NCBI GenBank assembly: GCA_003697065.1
Contig: RFFY01000223.1
Coordinates: 1-10,089, forward strand
Reading direction: 5' to 3'
Source: Actinomyces sp.
GTDB lineage: Bacteria > Actinomycetota > Acidimicrobiia > Acidimicrobiales > Aldehydirespiratoraceae
Length of the DNA: 10,089 nucleotides
Shown: one piece after another, positions 1 to 7,230 of the stretch
Position numbering within the stretch: position 1 is the stretch's first letter
Layout of the letters: each line of letters opens with the position of its first letter
Made by a program: the position numbers and the translations under genes
The notes under the pieces: model-generated
Databases searched by the model: none
Told to the model about the DNA's origin: nothing
What the model saw: the letters and a program-made list of their open reading frames with translations, nothing else

Positions 1-652
1 CGAGCGCCGGATCGTCGAGGGCCTCCGCGGCGGCACCGACCTGCCACTGGCCGATCTGTATGACGAGGGACGAGAGGGACACGGAGCGCTCGTAGGAACC
101 GGCGAGTTCCGCCCACGCCTGTCCCACGCAGCTGTCGGGTGGGGGAATACGGCTCCCTGTCGGGGACCCGTCGGCGGCGGGAATGGCGACCCAGGCCTCG
201 GGATCCCCGCCGAGCGCCAACTCGTAGTCCGGATCGATCCCGACCGTCGGCGCCGTGGGTTCGTCCATCCCCGTGGTGGCGTCTTCGGAGGCGTCCTCGG
301 GCTGGCCCGGCGGTGGGTACTCGAAGCCCCGTGCCGCCATACAGCGGGCGGTCAGGATCTGCTCGGCCCGGGTCGCCGCCTCGCCCCCGGTCGTGTCGGC
401 GGTATCGCCGAAACGCAGAGCCGACAGGGGCAGGTCGGCGGCCGTCAGTTCCGTCGCCCCACTCGACGGCGCCGCGTCACCGGCGACGGGTCCGGACTCG
501 TCGGCGGTACTGGTCGGCGGGTCCGGGACGGCCCCCGGGGTGCCGCTCGAGACCGGCTCGACCGCCGGGGCACACGAGGCAGCCGCCATGACCAGGCCGA
601 GCACCGCCAACGCTGCCGACCGGATCCACCGATTCGATGACACCGTGGGCAC
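1..652 (-). CDS. Predicted secreted lipoprotein of unknown function (partial, C-terminus beyond left edge)
   Basis: This frame is open without a stop from the GTG at 652-650 to the window edge, giving 217 residues. The N-terminus is a lipoprotein signal: a basic segment (NRWIR, residues 7-11), a hydrophobic stretch of about residues 12-25, and a lipobox-like AASC with the putative acylated Cys27. A Pro/Ser/Thr/Ala/Gly-rich linker of about residues 28-66 follows, typical of surface-anchored proteins. The folded part has a CMAARGF motif (Cys104) and later a DSCVG motif (Cys175), which could form a disulfide outside the membrane. I recall this C-M-x(3)-G-F layout from uncharacterised actinobacterial lipoproteins, but I cannot assign a function. 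The start at 652 is preferred over the in-frame GTG at 643 because an AGGAGG lies 8 nt before it. The gene is separated from the inositol operon by 127 nt and is probably unrelated to it. Confidence 0.8.
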   Translation of the reverse strand, partial: MPTVSSNRWIRSAALAVLGLVMAAASCAPAVEPVSSGTPGAVPDPPTSTADESGPVAGDAAPSSGATELTAADLPLSALRFGDTADTTGGEAATRAEQILTARCMAARGFEYPPPGQPEDASEDATTGMDEPTAPTVGIDPDYELALGGDPEAWVAIPAADGSPTGSRIPPPDSCVGQAWAELAGSYERSVSLSSLVIQIGQWQVGAAAEALDDPAL

Positions 653-666
653 CGCCTCTTCCTCCT
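653..666 (-). promoter_or_regulatory. Shine-Dalgarno that decides the lipoprotein start
   Basis: On the minus strand AGGAGG at 666-661 stands 8 nt before the GTG at 652-650. The alternative in-frame GTG at 643-641 would be 17 nt away. The complete anti-SD match supports the upstream start, and with it an N-terminus beginning MPTVSSN. Confidence 0.65.
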
Positions 667-695
667 CGTGCCGGACCGCCGCGCCGCACCTGGAG

Positions 696-727
696 AGGCT
701 AGCGACGCCCCCCCCCCGCCTCGCCAA
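696..727 (-). promoter_or_regulatory. Possible weak promoter of the lipoprotein gene
   Basis: On the minus strand TTGGCG at 727-722 resembles a -35 box and TAGCCT at 701-696 resembles an actinobacterial -10 box. The spacer is 20 nt, longer than the usual 16-18, and it contains a run of ten G. A start of transcription around 690 would leave a leader of roughly 35-40 nt with a strong SD. This rests on motif resemblance only, and either box could be chance in such GC-rich DNA. Confidence 0.22.
708..717. repeat. Homopolymeric C10 (plus) / G10 (minus) tract
   Basis: Ten consecutive C on the plus strand lie in the intergenic region upstream of the lipoprotein gene, between its possible -35 and -10 elements. 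Long mononucleotide runs are prone to slipped-strand length change and also to sequencing error. This is the longest such run I noticed in the window. Confidence 0.9.
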
Positions 728-779
728 CGAACGGTCACTCGGGCCACACCGCCTCGGGGTCATGCCCGGCGCCGCCGCG

Positions 780-1673
780 TCACGCCAGGGGTCGGCAGCG
801 CCGCTCGGCCACCCGCACCAGCCAGGCCAGGCGGGTGTGCACGACCTCCCGCAGGCGCCGACGCCGGGCGGGGCGGGGCAGGCCGATGGCGTCACCCCAG
901 AGGGCCCGTCCCACGGCGAAACCCGAACATCCGGCCCGGCCCGCCACCGACAGCTCCTCGGCGAAGGTGGCGATGTCACCCCCGCCCGACAGGAGCACCC
1001 ACGGCACCCGGCTCGCGGCGTCGAGTTCGCGGCACGCCTCGAACCACTCCTCGCGATCGGTCACCACCGCCGGGTCGACCGGGAAGGGCAGCTTGGCCAG
1101 GTCGGCGCCCAGCGCCGTGAGCGCCTCGGCGCTCGTGACGGTCACCCGGCGCCGGTCGGCCGCCGTGACCCCCGGCGCCAGCGGCTCGACGACCAGGGGG
1201 ACGTTCTCGGCCCGGCACTGGGCGACCACCGACGACACGGTCGCCGCCTGCTGTGCCGTGGGTTCGCCGCTGCCCGGATCGACCAGGACCAGGAGCTTCA
1301 CCGCCGTCGCCCCCTCGGCCCGTGCCCGTGCCACGTCCCAGCCCTCGAGCAGGGTGGTCCCCTCCCCCGGGTCGGTGAAGTAGCCCTGGGCCTCGAGGGC
1401 CAGCACGATCGGGGCGCGGCGGGGCAGGGCCCCCGTCTCGCGGACGGCGGGGAGGCCGATCTCGGGGTCGAGCATGAAGCCCGAGGCCAGATCGGACAGG
1501 GCCAGACACACGTCGACCTTGGCCCGGGCCAGGCGCTCGTCGGGGACCCCGTCGGGGTCGTCGGGATCGAGCCAGCGCCGCAGTGAGTCCCGGTGGTCGA
1601 CGGCCACGATGGCGAAGCGGCCCGTGGGACCCGTGAGGCGACGCAGACGCCGACGGCGGTGGGCAGCGCTCAC
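780..1673 (-). CDS. LacD-family class I aldolase (candidate 6-phospho-5-dehydro-2-deoxygluconate aldolase)
   Basis: A 297-residue (beta/alpha)8 protein resembling the LacD (tagatose-1,6-bisphosphate aldolase) and YihT/SftT family. The first strand carries the FAIVAVDHRDSL motif (residues 20-31). AVKLLVLVD (124-132) holds Lys126, a likely phosphate or substrate ligand. VEPL (162-165) and GADLAKLPFPVD (189-200) follow, with Lys194 as the expected Schiff-base lysine. A C-terminal LSGGG (228-232) and GFAVGRALWGD (251-261) match the phosphate-binding end of LacD. The GTG start shares 4 nt with the stop of the hydrolase gene and has a perfect AGGAGG 7 nt upstream. The final step of inositol breakdown needs an aldolase that splits 2-deoxy-5-keto-gluconate 6-phosphate, and no class II IolJ is visible, so I infer this role. 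Activity on tagatose or sulfofructose phosphates is not excluded. It is the last gene of the operon. Confidence 0.82.
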   Translation of the reverse strand: MSAAHRRRRLRRLTGPTGRFAIVAVDHRDSLRRWLDPDDPDGVPDERLARAKVDVCLALSDLASGFMLDPEIGLPAVRETGALPRRAPIVLALEAQGYFTDPGEGTTLLEGWDVARARAEGATAVKLLVLVDPGSGEPTAQQAATVSSVVAQCRAENVPLVVEPLAPGVTAADRRRVTVTSAEALTALGADLAKLPFPVDPAVVTDREEWFEACRELDAASRVPWVLLSGGGDIATFAEELSVAGRAGCSGFAVGRALWGDAIGLPRPARRRRLREVVHTRLAWLVRVAERRCRPLA

Positions 1674-2623
1674 GCCGTCACCTCCTCGAGCCAGCGCCGG
1701 CGGCGTTCGACCCACACGGCGGCCATCCGGGTCCCGAAGAGCTGGAAGGCGTGGGGCGCGTCGGGATACACCTCGTAGGTGTGGTCGACGCCGTCGGCCA
1801 CGAGACGGGCGGCGAGGAAGGCCGTGTCGCAGTAGAGATGATCGCCGGTGCCCACGCTCAGGCGGACCGCGGGCCGAAAGCCCCGCCAGTCGGCCCACAG
1901 GGGCGACACGTCGGGCCGGCGCCGCTCCTCGACGGTCCAGCCCGGGGTGAAGGCCTCGACGAACCAGTGCATGGTCTCGCCCGTCAGCACGTCGGGACGT
2001 CGGGGATCGTCGGTCCACGAGGGGGTGCCGGTCAGGTCGTGCACCCCGTAGACGAGGTCGACACCCACGAGGCGGGTCGGGTCCGCGTCGCCGCTGGCGA
2101 ACAGGCGCAGGGCGGTGACGGCGGCGAGGTGGGCCCCCGCCGACTCGCCGGCGAGCACGAGCCGGTCGGAACCGAAGAGCTCGGGCCCGTGCTCGAGCAC
2201 CCAACGGGCGACCGCCTCGCAGTCGTCGGGTCCCGCCGGCCACGGGTGCTCGGGAGCGAGCCGGTAGTCGACGCTGACCACGGCGTGTCCGGCCTCGGCG
2301 TCGGCGGCGTTGGCCCGGTCGTTCATGACGGGGTCGCCCACGACCCATCCCCCGCCGTGGAGATGGACGATCACCGACCGGGCCGGACCGTCGGGGCGGT
2401 GGATCCGCACCCCGATGTCGCCGGCGGGACCCGGCACCGTCGCCACCTCGGCGGTGGGAACGGGCTCGAAGGGCGCCAGGCGCTGTATGCCCTCGCGCAT
2501 CACCGCCGCCCGCTCGAGGGGATCGGCGGGGTACTCCTCGTCGAGGGTCGGGAACAGGGCCAGGAACTCGCGCATCTCGGCCCGGGCGGCCTCGAGCTCG
2601 GCGTCCCACGGAGGTGTCGTCAT
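1670..2623 (-). CDS. Alpha/beta hydrolase of the hormone-sensitive lipase (fold-3) family
   Basis: A 317-residue esterase-like enzyme, full length for this family. It shows the oxyanion-hole HGGGW (residues 89-93), the hallmark YRLAPEHPWPA (120-130), the nucleophile elbow GESAG with Ser161, the acid in GTGDHLYCD (Asp261) and the catalytic His291 in DAPHAFQLF. No signal peptide or membrane segment is seen, so it should act in the cytoplasm. The family hydrolyses carboxyl esters of small acyl groups or lactones. The start ATG has GGAG 5 nt upstream. The gene follows iolB after a 43-nt gap and overlaps the downstream aldolase by 4 nt. An esterase is not part of the standard inositol pathway. It may remove acyl groups from substituted inositols or open a lactone intermediate, but this is inference from position only. 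Confidence 0.88.
   Translation of the reverse strand: MTTPPWDAELEAARAEMREFLALFPTLDEEYPADPLERAAVMREGIQRLAPFEPVPTAEVATVPGPAGDIGVRIHRPDGPARSVIVHLHGGGWVVGDPVMNDRANAADAEAGHAVVSVDYRLAPEHPWPAGPDDCEAVARWVLEHGPELFGSDRLVLAGESAGAHLAAVTALRLFASGDADPTRLVGVDLVYGVHDLTGTPSWTDDPRRPDVLTGETMHWFVEAFTPGWTVEERRRPDVSPLWADWRGFRPAVRLSVGTGDHLYCDTAFLAARLVADGVDHTYEVYPDAPHAFQLFGTRMAAVWVERRRRWLEEVTA
1674..1686 (-). promoter_or_regulatory. Strong internal Shine-Dalgarno for the LacD-type aldolase
   Basis: AGGAGG at 1686-1681 (minus strand) lies inside the end of the hydrolase gene, 7 nt before the GTG at 1673-1671. It fixes the start of the aldolase at the 4-nt overlap and argues for independent ribosome loading as well as coupling. 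Confidence 0.75.
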
Positions 2624-2666
2624 GGTGTCTCCGCTTCTCGTGTCGTCGCAGGTGGGTGGCGGCCGC

Positions 2667-3506
2667 TCACCCGGCGGCGGTGACGACCGGCAACTCCCAC
2701 GACCCGGCGTCCCAGTCGTCGACGATCCAGGTGTGGTCGGCGTGGAAGCACGGCGGGGTCGCCCTCTCGGCGTCGATCAGCTCGCCGGCCAGGTAGTTGA
2801 GGAACCACACGTGGGACCCGGGAGCCGCGGCCGACGAGTGGTAGCCCCGGGTCACGAGCACGAGGTCGCCGTCGGCGGCGGCGAAGACCTCGTCGAAGGA
2901 CTCCTCGTCGCGCCAGTTGCGGTGCAGGGCGAAGCCCGAGGGCGGATCGCAGCGGAACAGGTAGGTCTCCTCGAGATAGGGGGAGCCGTCGCGTCCGTCG
3001 TGGCAGTGGGGCGGCCACCCCGACCACGAGCCCCGCGGGACGTACACCTCGTAGCAGATGAGGCGTTCGGCGGGGAGGGGCGGCGCCAGCACGTGGACGA
3101 CCTGGCGACGCGCGCCACCGCCGCCGCGGATCTCGTTGCGCATCTCGCCCGGCTCGACGACCCGCACGGGGTGGCGGCCCTCGGCCGGGGCCGAACCCAG
3201 GGAGAACTCGGCCGCCGTGTCGGCGGTGACGGTCAGCTCGGTTCGCGGGGGCACGTACACGAGGGTCGGCATGGCAGTGAACACCGAGGCCCGCTCGAGG
3301 CGCACCTCGAGCCCGCCGGCACGGACCGTCATCGCCCCCGACAGGGGGATGAGGGCCGCCTCGCGGTCGCCGGCGAGCCACCGGTGGGTGCCGCCGGGTT
3401 CGAGGGCCACGATCCTCTGGGCCAGGTGGGTCCACCCCGCCGACTCGGGGGTGACCTCGAGGCGGACGGGGCCGGCGGCCGGCGTCAGGTGATGGGGTGT
3501 GGTCAT
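2667..3506 (-). CDS. iolB: 5-deoxy-glucuronate isomerase IolB
   Basis: IolB (EC 5.3.1.30) converts 5-deoxy-D-glucuronate, formed after IolD ring opening, to 2-deoxy-5-keto-D-gluconate in the cytoplasm. The 279-residue protein has the double-cupin layout of the KduI/IolB family and is close in length to Bacillus IolB (about 271). The C-terminal cupin carries the metal-site pattern WPPHCHD (His167, His169), then LEETYLFR (Glu179/180), and GYHSSAAAPG with His223. The tail HTWIVDDW (258-265) resembles the usual Trp-rich IolB C-terminus. The ATG overlaps the iolG stop as ATGA and has GGAG 5 nt upstream, which supports this start. A 43-nt gap follows before the hydrolase gene. Confident by motif and by neighbours iolG and iolD. 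Confidence 0.93.
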   Translation of the reverse strand: MTTPHHLTPAAGPVRLEVTPESAGWTHLAQRIVALEPGGTHRWLAGDREAALIPLSGAMTVRAGGLEVRLERASVFTAMPTLVYVPPRTELTVTADTAAEFSLGSAPAEGRHPVRVVEPGEMRNEIRGGGGARRQVVHVLAPPLPAERLICYEVYVPRGSWSGWPPHCHDGRDGSPYLEETYLFRCDPPSGFALHRNWRDEESFDEVFAAADGDLVLVTRGYHSSAAAPGSHVWFLNYLAGELIDAERATPPCFHADHTWIVDDWDAGSWELPVVTAAG

Positions 3507-4516
3507 CCGATCTCCTCACACCGCACCGGACGACCCTCGGCGACGCTGCGCAGGGCGGCCAGACCCATCACCAGGGGGGCCCGGCCGTCGCGACCGTCGA
3601 CCGGCGAGGGGACACCGTCGCGCACCATGGCCACGAAGGCCTCCCACTCGGCGACGTAGCTGGGGATGTAGCGCTCGATGAAGAACCAGGGCAGGGTGGC
3701 CTGGCGGGCCCCGTCGGCGTCACGCACCGTCGTGGTGTGCACCAGGGGATTGTCCGAGGCCGCCATACCCCCGGAGCCGAAGACCTCGACCCGCTGGTCG
3801 TAGCCGTAGACCGCACGGCGGCTGTTGTCGATGGTGGTGATGGTGCCGTCGGCGTGGGTCAGCACCACCACGACGGTGTCGAGGTCACCCGCCTCGCCGA
3901 TGGCGGGATCGACACGCACCGCCCCGGTGGCGTGCACCTCGACCACGTCGGAGCCGGTCACGAAGCGGGCCATGTCGAAGTCGTGGATCGTCATGTCCCG
4001 GAAGATCCCTCCCGACACCCGAATGTACTCCAGCGGGGGCGGGGCGGGATCGCGACTGGTGATCCGCACCAGGTGGACCTCCCCCACCGAGCCGTCCTCC
4101 ACCGCCCGACGCACCGCCGCATGGGACGGGTCGAAGCGCCGGTTGAAGCCCACGAGCAGGGGGACACCGGCGGCCTCGACGGCGGCGAGGGCCCGGTCGA
4201 CCTCGGCCAGGTCGAGCGAGAGGGGCTTCTCGCAGAAGATGGGCTTGCCGGCCGCCGCCGCCTCGACCAGGGCGTCGACGTGGGTGTCGGTCGAGGTGCA
4301 GATGGCGACGGCGTCCGCCTCGGGGTCGGCGTGGGCCTCGGCGGCGCTGGCGTAGCGCCGGCACCCGAACTCGGCGGCCACCTCGTCGGCGGCGGCGTCG
4401 ACGAGGTCGAACACCCCGGCCAGGGCGGCCCCCGGCACCCGCCGGGAGATCAGCTCGGCGTGGAGGCGGCCGATGCGGCCGGCACCGAGAAGGGCGATGC
4501 GGACGGGTGTGGTCAT
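3503..4516 (-). CDS. iolG: Myo-inositol 2-dehydrogenase IolG
   Basis: An NAD-dependent Gfo/Idh/MocA enzyme (EC 1.1.1.18) that oxidises myo-inositol to 2-keto-myo-inositol (scyllo-inosose), the entry step of the pathway. The 337-residue protein has an N-terminal Rossmann domain with GAGRIGRLH (11-19) and the family signature CEKP (95-98) containing catalytic Lys97. The C-terminal domain has GGIFRDMTIHDFDM (169-182), with Asp174 and His178 matching the Asp and His of the Bacillus IolG catalytic triad. VGFNRRFDP (122-130) is also typical. The ATG overlaps the stop of the SDR gene as ATGA, and GGGAG lies just upstream. The end overlaps iolB in the same way. Of the two Gfo/Idh enzymes in the operon this one fits canonical IolG better because of the RDMTIHD motif. 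Confidence 0.92.
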   Translation of the reverse strand: MTTPVRIALLGAGRIGRLHAELISRRVPGAALAGVFDLVDAAADEVAAEFGCRRYASAAEAHADPEADAVAICTSTDTHVDALVEAAAAGKPIFCEKPLSLDLAEVDRALAAVEAAGVPLLVGFNRRFDPSHAAVRRAVEDGSVGEVHLVRITSRDPAPPPLEYIRVSGGIFRDMTIHDFDMARFVTGSDVVEVHATGAVRVDPAIGEAGDLDTVVVVLTHADGTITTIDNSRRAVYGYDQRVEVFGSGGMAASDNPLVHTTTVRDADGARQATLPWFFIERYIPSYVAEWEAFVAMVRDGVPSPVDGRDGRAPLVMGLAALRSVAEGRPVRCEEIG

Positions 4517-5361
4517 GGCGCTCCCGGGAGGTCGGGCGGTCGGGGCGGAACGGGCGCGTCGCCCGCACCGAGCACCGACTGGTCGTAGTCGATGCAGGCA
4601 CCGGTCATCATGCCCGACTCGTCGGTGGCGACGTGGGCGATGGTCCGGGCGATCTCGACGGGTTCGATGAGACGACCGAAGGGCCGAGAGGCCGCCGCCT
4701 CCTCCAGCCAGCCGTCACCGGCACCGTGGAAGCGGCGCTGGACGACGTCCTCGGCGGGAGTGTTCATCCAACCCGGGCACACCAGGTTCACCCGGATGCC
4801 CCACCACATGAGCTGGTAGGCGAGATTGCGGGTGAGGGCCACCAGAGCCGACTTCGACGCCGCGTAGGGCAGGAGCTCGGGGGCACCGCCGTGACCGGCC
4901 ACCGAGCCGATCATGACGATCGACCCCCGCACCCCGTCGCGGCGCATCAGGGCCGCCGCCCCCTGGGCCACCAGGGCCGGACCCCGCACGTTGACCAGCA
5001 GCATCTTCTCCCACAGTTCCGCCGAGGCGTCCCACGCCGTGCCCCGGTCGGTGAAGGCCGCACAGTTCACGACGGCGTGGGGCGCCCCGAAGGCGGCGTC
5101 AACGGCGGCGACGGCCGCCTCGCAGCCCTCCGCGGTCCCGACGTCGGCGGCCACGAACTCGGCCCGGCACCCCTCGCCGGTGAGCGCCTCGGCGGCCCGT
5201 CGACCCTTGTCGGGGTCGCGACCGACCAGCACCAGCCCGCGGGCGCCGCGGGCCTTCAGGGCCTCGGCCACGGCGAAGCCGAGACCCTGGCTGCCCCCGG
5301 TCACCAGGGCCACCCCGTCGACGAAGCTGGCGGGGGCGGGGACCTCGGCCGGGGGGCGCAT
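4513..5361 (-). CDS. Short-chain dehydrogenase/reductase (SDR), classical type
   Basis: A 282-residue NAD(P)-dependent oxidoreductase. It has the cofactor motif TGGSQGLG (21-28), the NCAA variant of NNAG (99-102), Asn124, catalytic Ser153 in GSVAGHG, and YAASK with Tyr166 and Lys170. CPGWMNTP (195-202) follows the active site as in classical SDRs. The substrate cannot be read from sequence. In this operon an inositol stereoisomer, a keto-inositol or a downstream sugar acid is likely. The ATG at 5361-5359 shares one base with the iolD stop (TGATG). Two in-frame GTG codons immediately upstream (5364 and 5367) are possible alternatives because the SD is weak (AGAGGG region). The C-terminus has a short Pro-rich tail (about 270-282) that ends on the iolG start. 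Confidence 0.88.
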   Translation of the reverse strand: MRPPAEVPAPASFVDGVALVTGGSQGLGFAVAEALKARGARGLVLVGRDPDKGRRAAEALTGEGCRAEFVAADVGTAEGCEAAVAAVDAAFGAPHAVVNCAAFTDRGTAWDASAELWEKMLLVNVRGPALVAQGAAALMRRDGVRGSIVMIGSVAGHGGAPELLPYAASKSALVALTRNLAYQLMWWGIRVNLVCPGWMNTPAEDVVQRRFHGAGDGWLEEAAASRPFGRLIEPVEIARTIAHVATDESGMMTGACIDYDQSVLGAGDAPVPPRPPDLPGAP

Positions 5362-7220
5362 CACCACCCCGCCCTCTGGGCCGCCTTGCCCTCCTCCAGG
5401 GCCCGTCGGGCCTCGAGCACCTCGGGACGGTCGCTCACCTCGGGCACCCCGACCTCCCAGAAGCAGCCGCCCTCGGTCCACTCGTCGGGCGAGGTCTCGA
5501 TGACGATGACGGTGGTGCGCTCGTTGGCGCGGGCCCGGGCCAGGGCGGCCTCGAGTTCGGCCACGCCCACCACCCGTTCGGTGATCGCACCCATGGCGGC
5601 GGCGTGGGCGGCGAAGTCGACACGGGGGATCCGACCGTCGATCTGCACCGCCCGGCAGTCGACGAGCTGGTTGTTGAACGGCACCCCGCCCTGGTTCACC
5701 TGGAGGCGGTTGATGACGGCGAAGCCCCCGTTGTCACACACGACGACGATGAGCTTGTGGCCCGTCAGCACCGACGAGTACAGGTCGCTGTTGAGCATCA
5801 TGTACGAGCCGTCACCGACGGCCACGATGACCTCCCCGCCCTCGCGGGCCATGCGGGCCCCCCATCCCCCGGAGATCTCGTAGCCCATGCACGAGTAGCC
5901 GTACTCGCAGTCGAAGTTGCCGATCTCGCGGGCCCGCCACCCGTTGTTCACCTCGCCGGGCAGGCCGCCGGCGGCGGCCACGAGGTAGTCGCCGGGCTGC
6001 TGGTTGCGGTCGAGTACCCCCACGACCTGGGCGTAGGACGGCACGGGATCGTCGTCGGGGGCGGCGATGGCGTCGATGTAGGCGTGGTACCCGGCCCGCT
6101 CCTCGCCGGCCCGGGACCGCCACGCCGGCGGGGACTGGTAGTCGCCCACGGCGGCGTCGAGTTCGACCAGGGACTCGCGGGCGTCGCCGATCACCGCCAA
6201 CGCCCGGTGCTTGGTGGCGTCGAAACGGGCGACGTTGAGCGACACCAGGCGCATGTCCTCGTTGGCGAACACCGTCCACGACCCCGTGGTGAAGTCCTGG
6301 AGGCGGCAGCCCACCGACAGCACCACGTCGGCCTCGGCGGCCAGGGCGTTGGCCGCCGCACAACCCGTCACCCCGATCGGACCGACGTTGAGGGGGTGAT
6401 CGGCGCGCAGGCACGCCTTGCCGGCGACCGTCTCGACGACGGGGATGCCGTGGCGCTCGGCGAAGGCCGCCAGCTCGGCTTCGGCCAGGGACCAGTGGAC
6501 GCCACCGCCGGCGATGATCAGCGGTTTGCGGGCGGCGGCGAGGACCTCGGCCGCCTCGGCGACGCGGGCGGCGTCGGGCCGGGGCCGGGCGATCTCGTGC
6601 ACGACGGGTTCGAAGAAGCGCACCGGGAAGTCCCACGCCTCGGCCTGCACGTCCTGGGGCAGACCGAGGAAGGCAGGACCGCAGTCGGCGGGATCGAGCA
6701 TGGTCGCCACGGCGTGGGGCAGGGACGACACGAGCTGTTCGGGGGTGGTGATCCGGTCCCAGTAGCGGGTGACGGCGCGGAAGGCGTCGTTCACGGTGAT
6801 CGACGGCGCCTCGAAGTGCTCGACCTGCTGGAGCACCGGGTCGGGGATCCGCGACTCGAAGGTGTCGCCCGACAGGATCAGCACCGGGAGGCGGTTGGCG
6901 TGGGCCACACCGGCGGCGGTGACCATGTTGGTGGCGCCGGGCCCCACCGAGGAGGTGGCGACCATGATCTGGCGCCGACGACGGGCCTTGGCGAAGGCGG
7001 CGGCGGCCAGGGCCATGCCCTGCTCGTTCTGGCCCCGCCAGGTGGGTAGCTCGTCACGCACCCCCTCGAGTGCGTGGCCCAGGCTGGTGACGTTGCCGTG
7101 CCCGAAGATGGCGAACACGCCGGCGAAGAGGGGGGCCTCGGTGCCGTCGGCCAACACGGTGCGTTGGGCCAGCAGGTAGCGGACGATGGCCTGGGCGGTC
7201 GTGAGGCGGATGGTTTCCAT
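5361..7220 (-). CDS. iolD: 3D-(3,5/4)-trihydroxycyclohexane-1,2-dione acylhydrolase (decyclizing) IolD
   Basis: A thiamine-diphosphate enzyme (EC 3.7.1.22) that hydrolytically opens the ring of trihydroxycyclohexane-1,2-dione to 5-deoxy-D-glucuronate, the substrate of IolB. The 619-residue protein (Bacillus IolD about 637) shows the three-domain ThDP fold. The N-terminal domain has GQNEQGMA with Glu66, the residue that activates the cofactor, and the IolD-typical SSVGPGATNMV (90-100) and PDPVLQQVEHF (126-136). The middle domain begins near residue 220 with LIIAGGG (234-240). The C-terminal ThDP-binding domain has VGDGSYMMLNSDLY (468-481) ending in CDNGG (495-499), the GDG-to-N metal/diphosphate motif. 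No key residue appears to be missing. ATG 7220 is chosen because AGGAG lies 5 nt before it. The gene sits between the second Gfo/Idh gene and the SDR. Confidence 0.95.
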   Translation of the reverse strand: METIRLTTAQAIVRYLLAQRTVLADGTEAPLFAGVFAIFGHGNVTSLGHALEGVRDELPTWRGQNEQGMALAAAAFAKARRRRQIMVATSSVGPGATNMVTAAGVAHANRLPVLILSGDTFESRIPDPVLQQVEHFEAPSITVNDAFRAVTRYWDRITTPEQLVSSLPHAVATMLDPADCGPAFLGLPQDVQAEAWDFPVRFFEPVVHEIARPRPDAARVAEAAEVLAAARKPLIIAGGGVHWSLAEAELAAFAERHGIPVVETVAGKACLRADHPLNVGPIGVTGCAAANALAAEADVVLSVGCRLQDFTTGSWTVFANEDMRLVSLNVARFDATKHRALAVIGDARESLVELDAAVGDYQSPPAWRSRAGEERAGYHAYIDAIAAPDDDPVPSYAQVVGVLDRNQQPGDYLVAAAGGLPGEVNNGWRAREIGNFDCEYGYSCMGYEISGGWGARMAREGGEVIVAVGDGSYMMLNSDLYSSVLTGHKLIVVVCDNGGFAVINRLQVNQGGVPFNNQLVDCRAVQIDGRIPRVDFAAHAAAMGAITERVVGVAELEAALARARANERTTVIVIETSPDEWTEGGCFWEVGVPEVSDRPEVLEARRALEEGKAAQRAGW

Positions 7221-7230
7221 GGTCACTCCT
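7221..7230 (-). promoter_or_regulatory. Shine-Dalgarno that decides the iolD start
   Basis: On the minus strand AGGAG at 7230-7226 is followed by TGACC and then ATG 7220-7218. The in-frame GTG at 7226-7224 would give a 4-nt overlap with the upstream stop like other genes here, but it overlaps the SD itself. The ATG, two bases after the TGA at 7225-7223, is therefore the likelier start. Confidence 0.7.

Noticed and set aside
718..779. Possible operon terminator downstream of the LacD-type aldolase gene
   Set aside because: Only a 5-bp CGGGC/GCCCG pairing with a long loop can be drawn, and there is no T tract. I see no convincing intrinsic terminator here.
2654..2672. Inverted repeat GGGTG...CACCC straddling the iolB stop, considered as an internal terminator
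   Set aside because: The stem is only 5 bp with a 9-nt loop and no U-run follows on the minus strand. In DNA this GC-rich such pairs are common by chance.
2310..3659. Long plus-strand open frame antisense to the hydrolase, iolB and the end of iolG
   Set aside because: It is an artefact of high GC and strong third-position bias on the opposite strand. Its translation has no recognisable motifs and it crosses three well-supported genes.
5604..7049. Long plus-strand open frame antisense to iolD, and similar plus-strand frames at 7256-8692 and 8383-9903
   Set aside because: The products are low-complexity Gly/Val/His/Asp-rich strings that mirror the coding strand. The minus-strand proteins carry complete family motifs.
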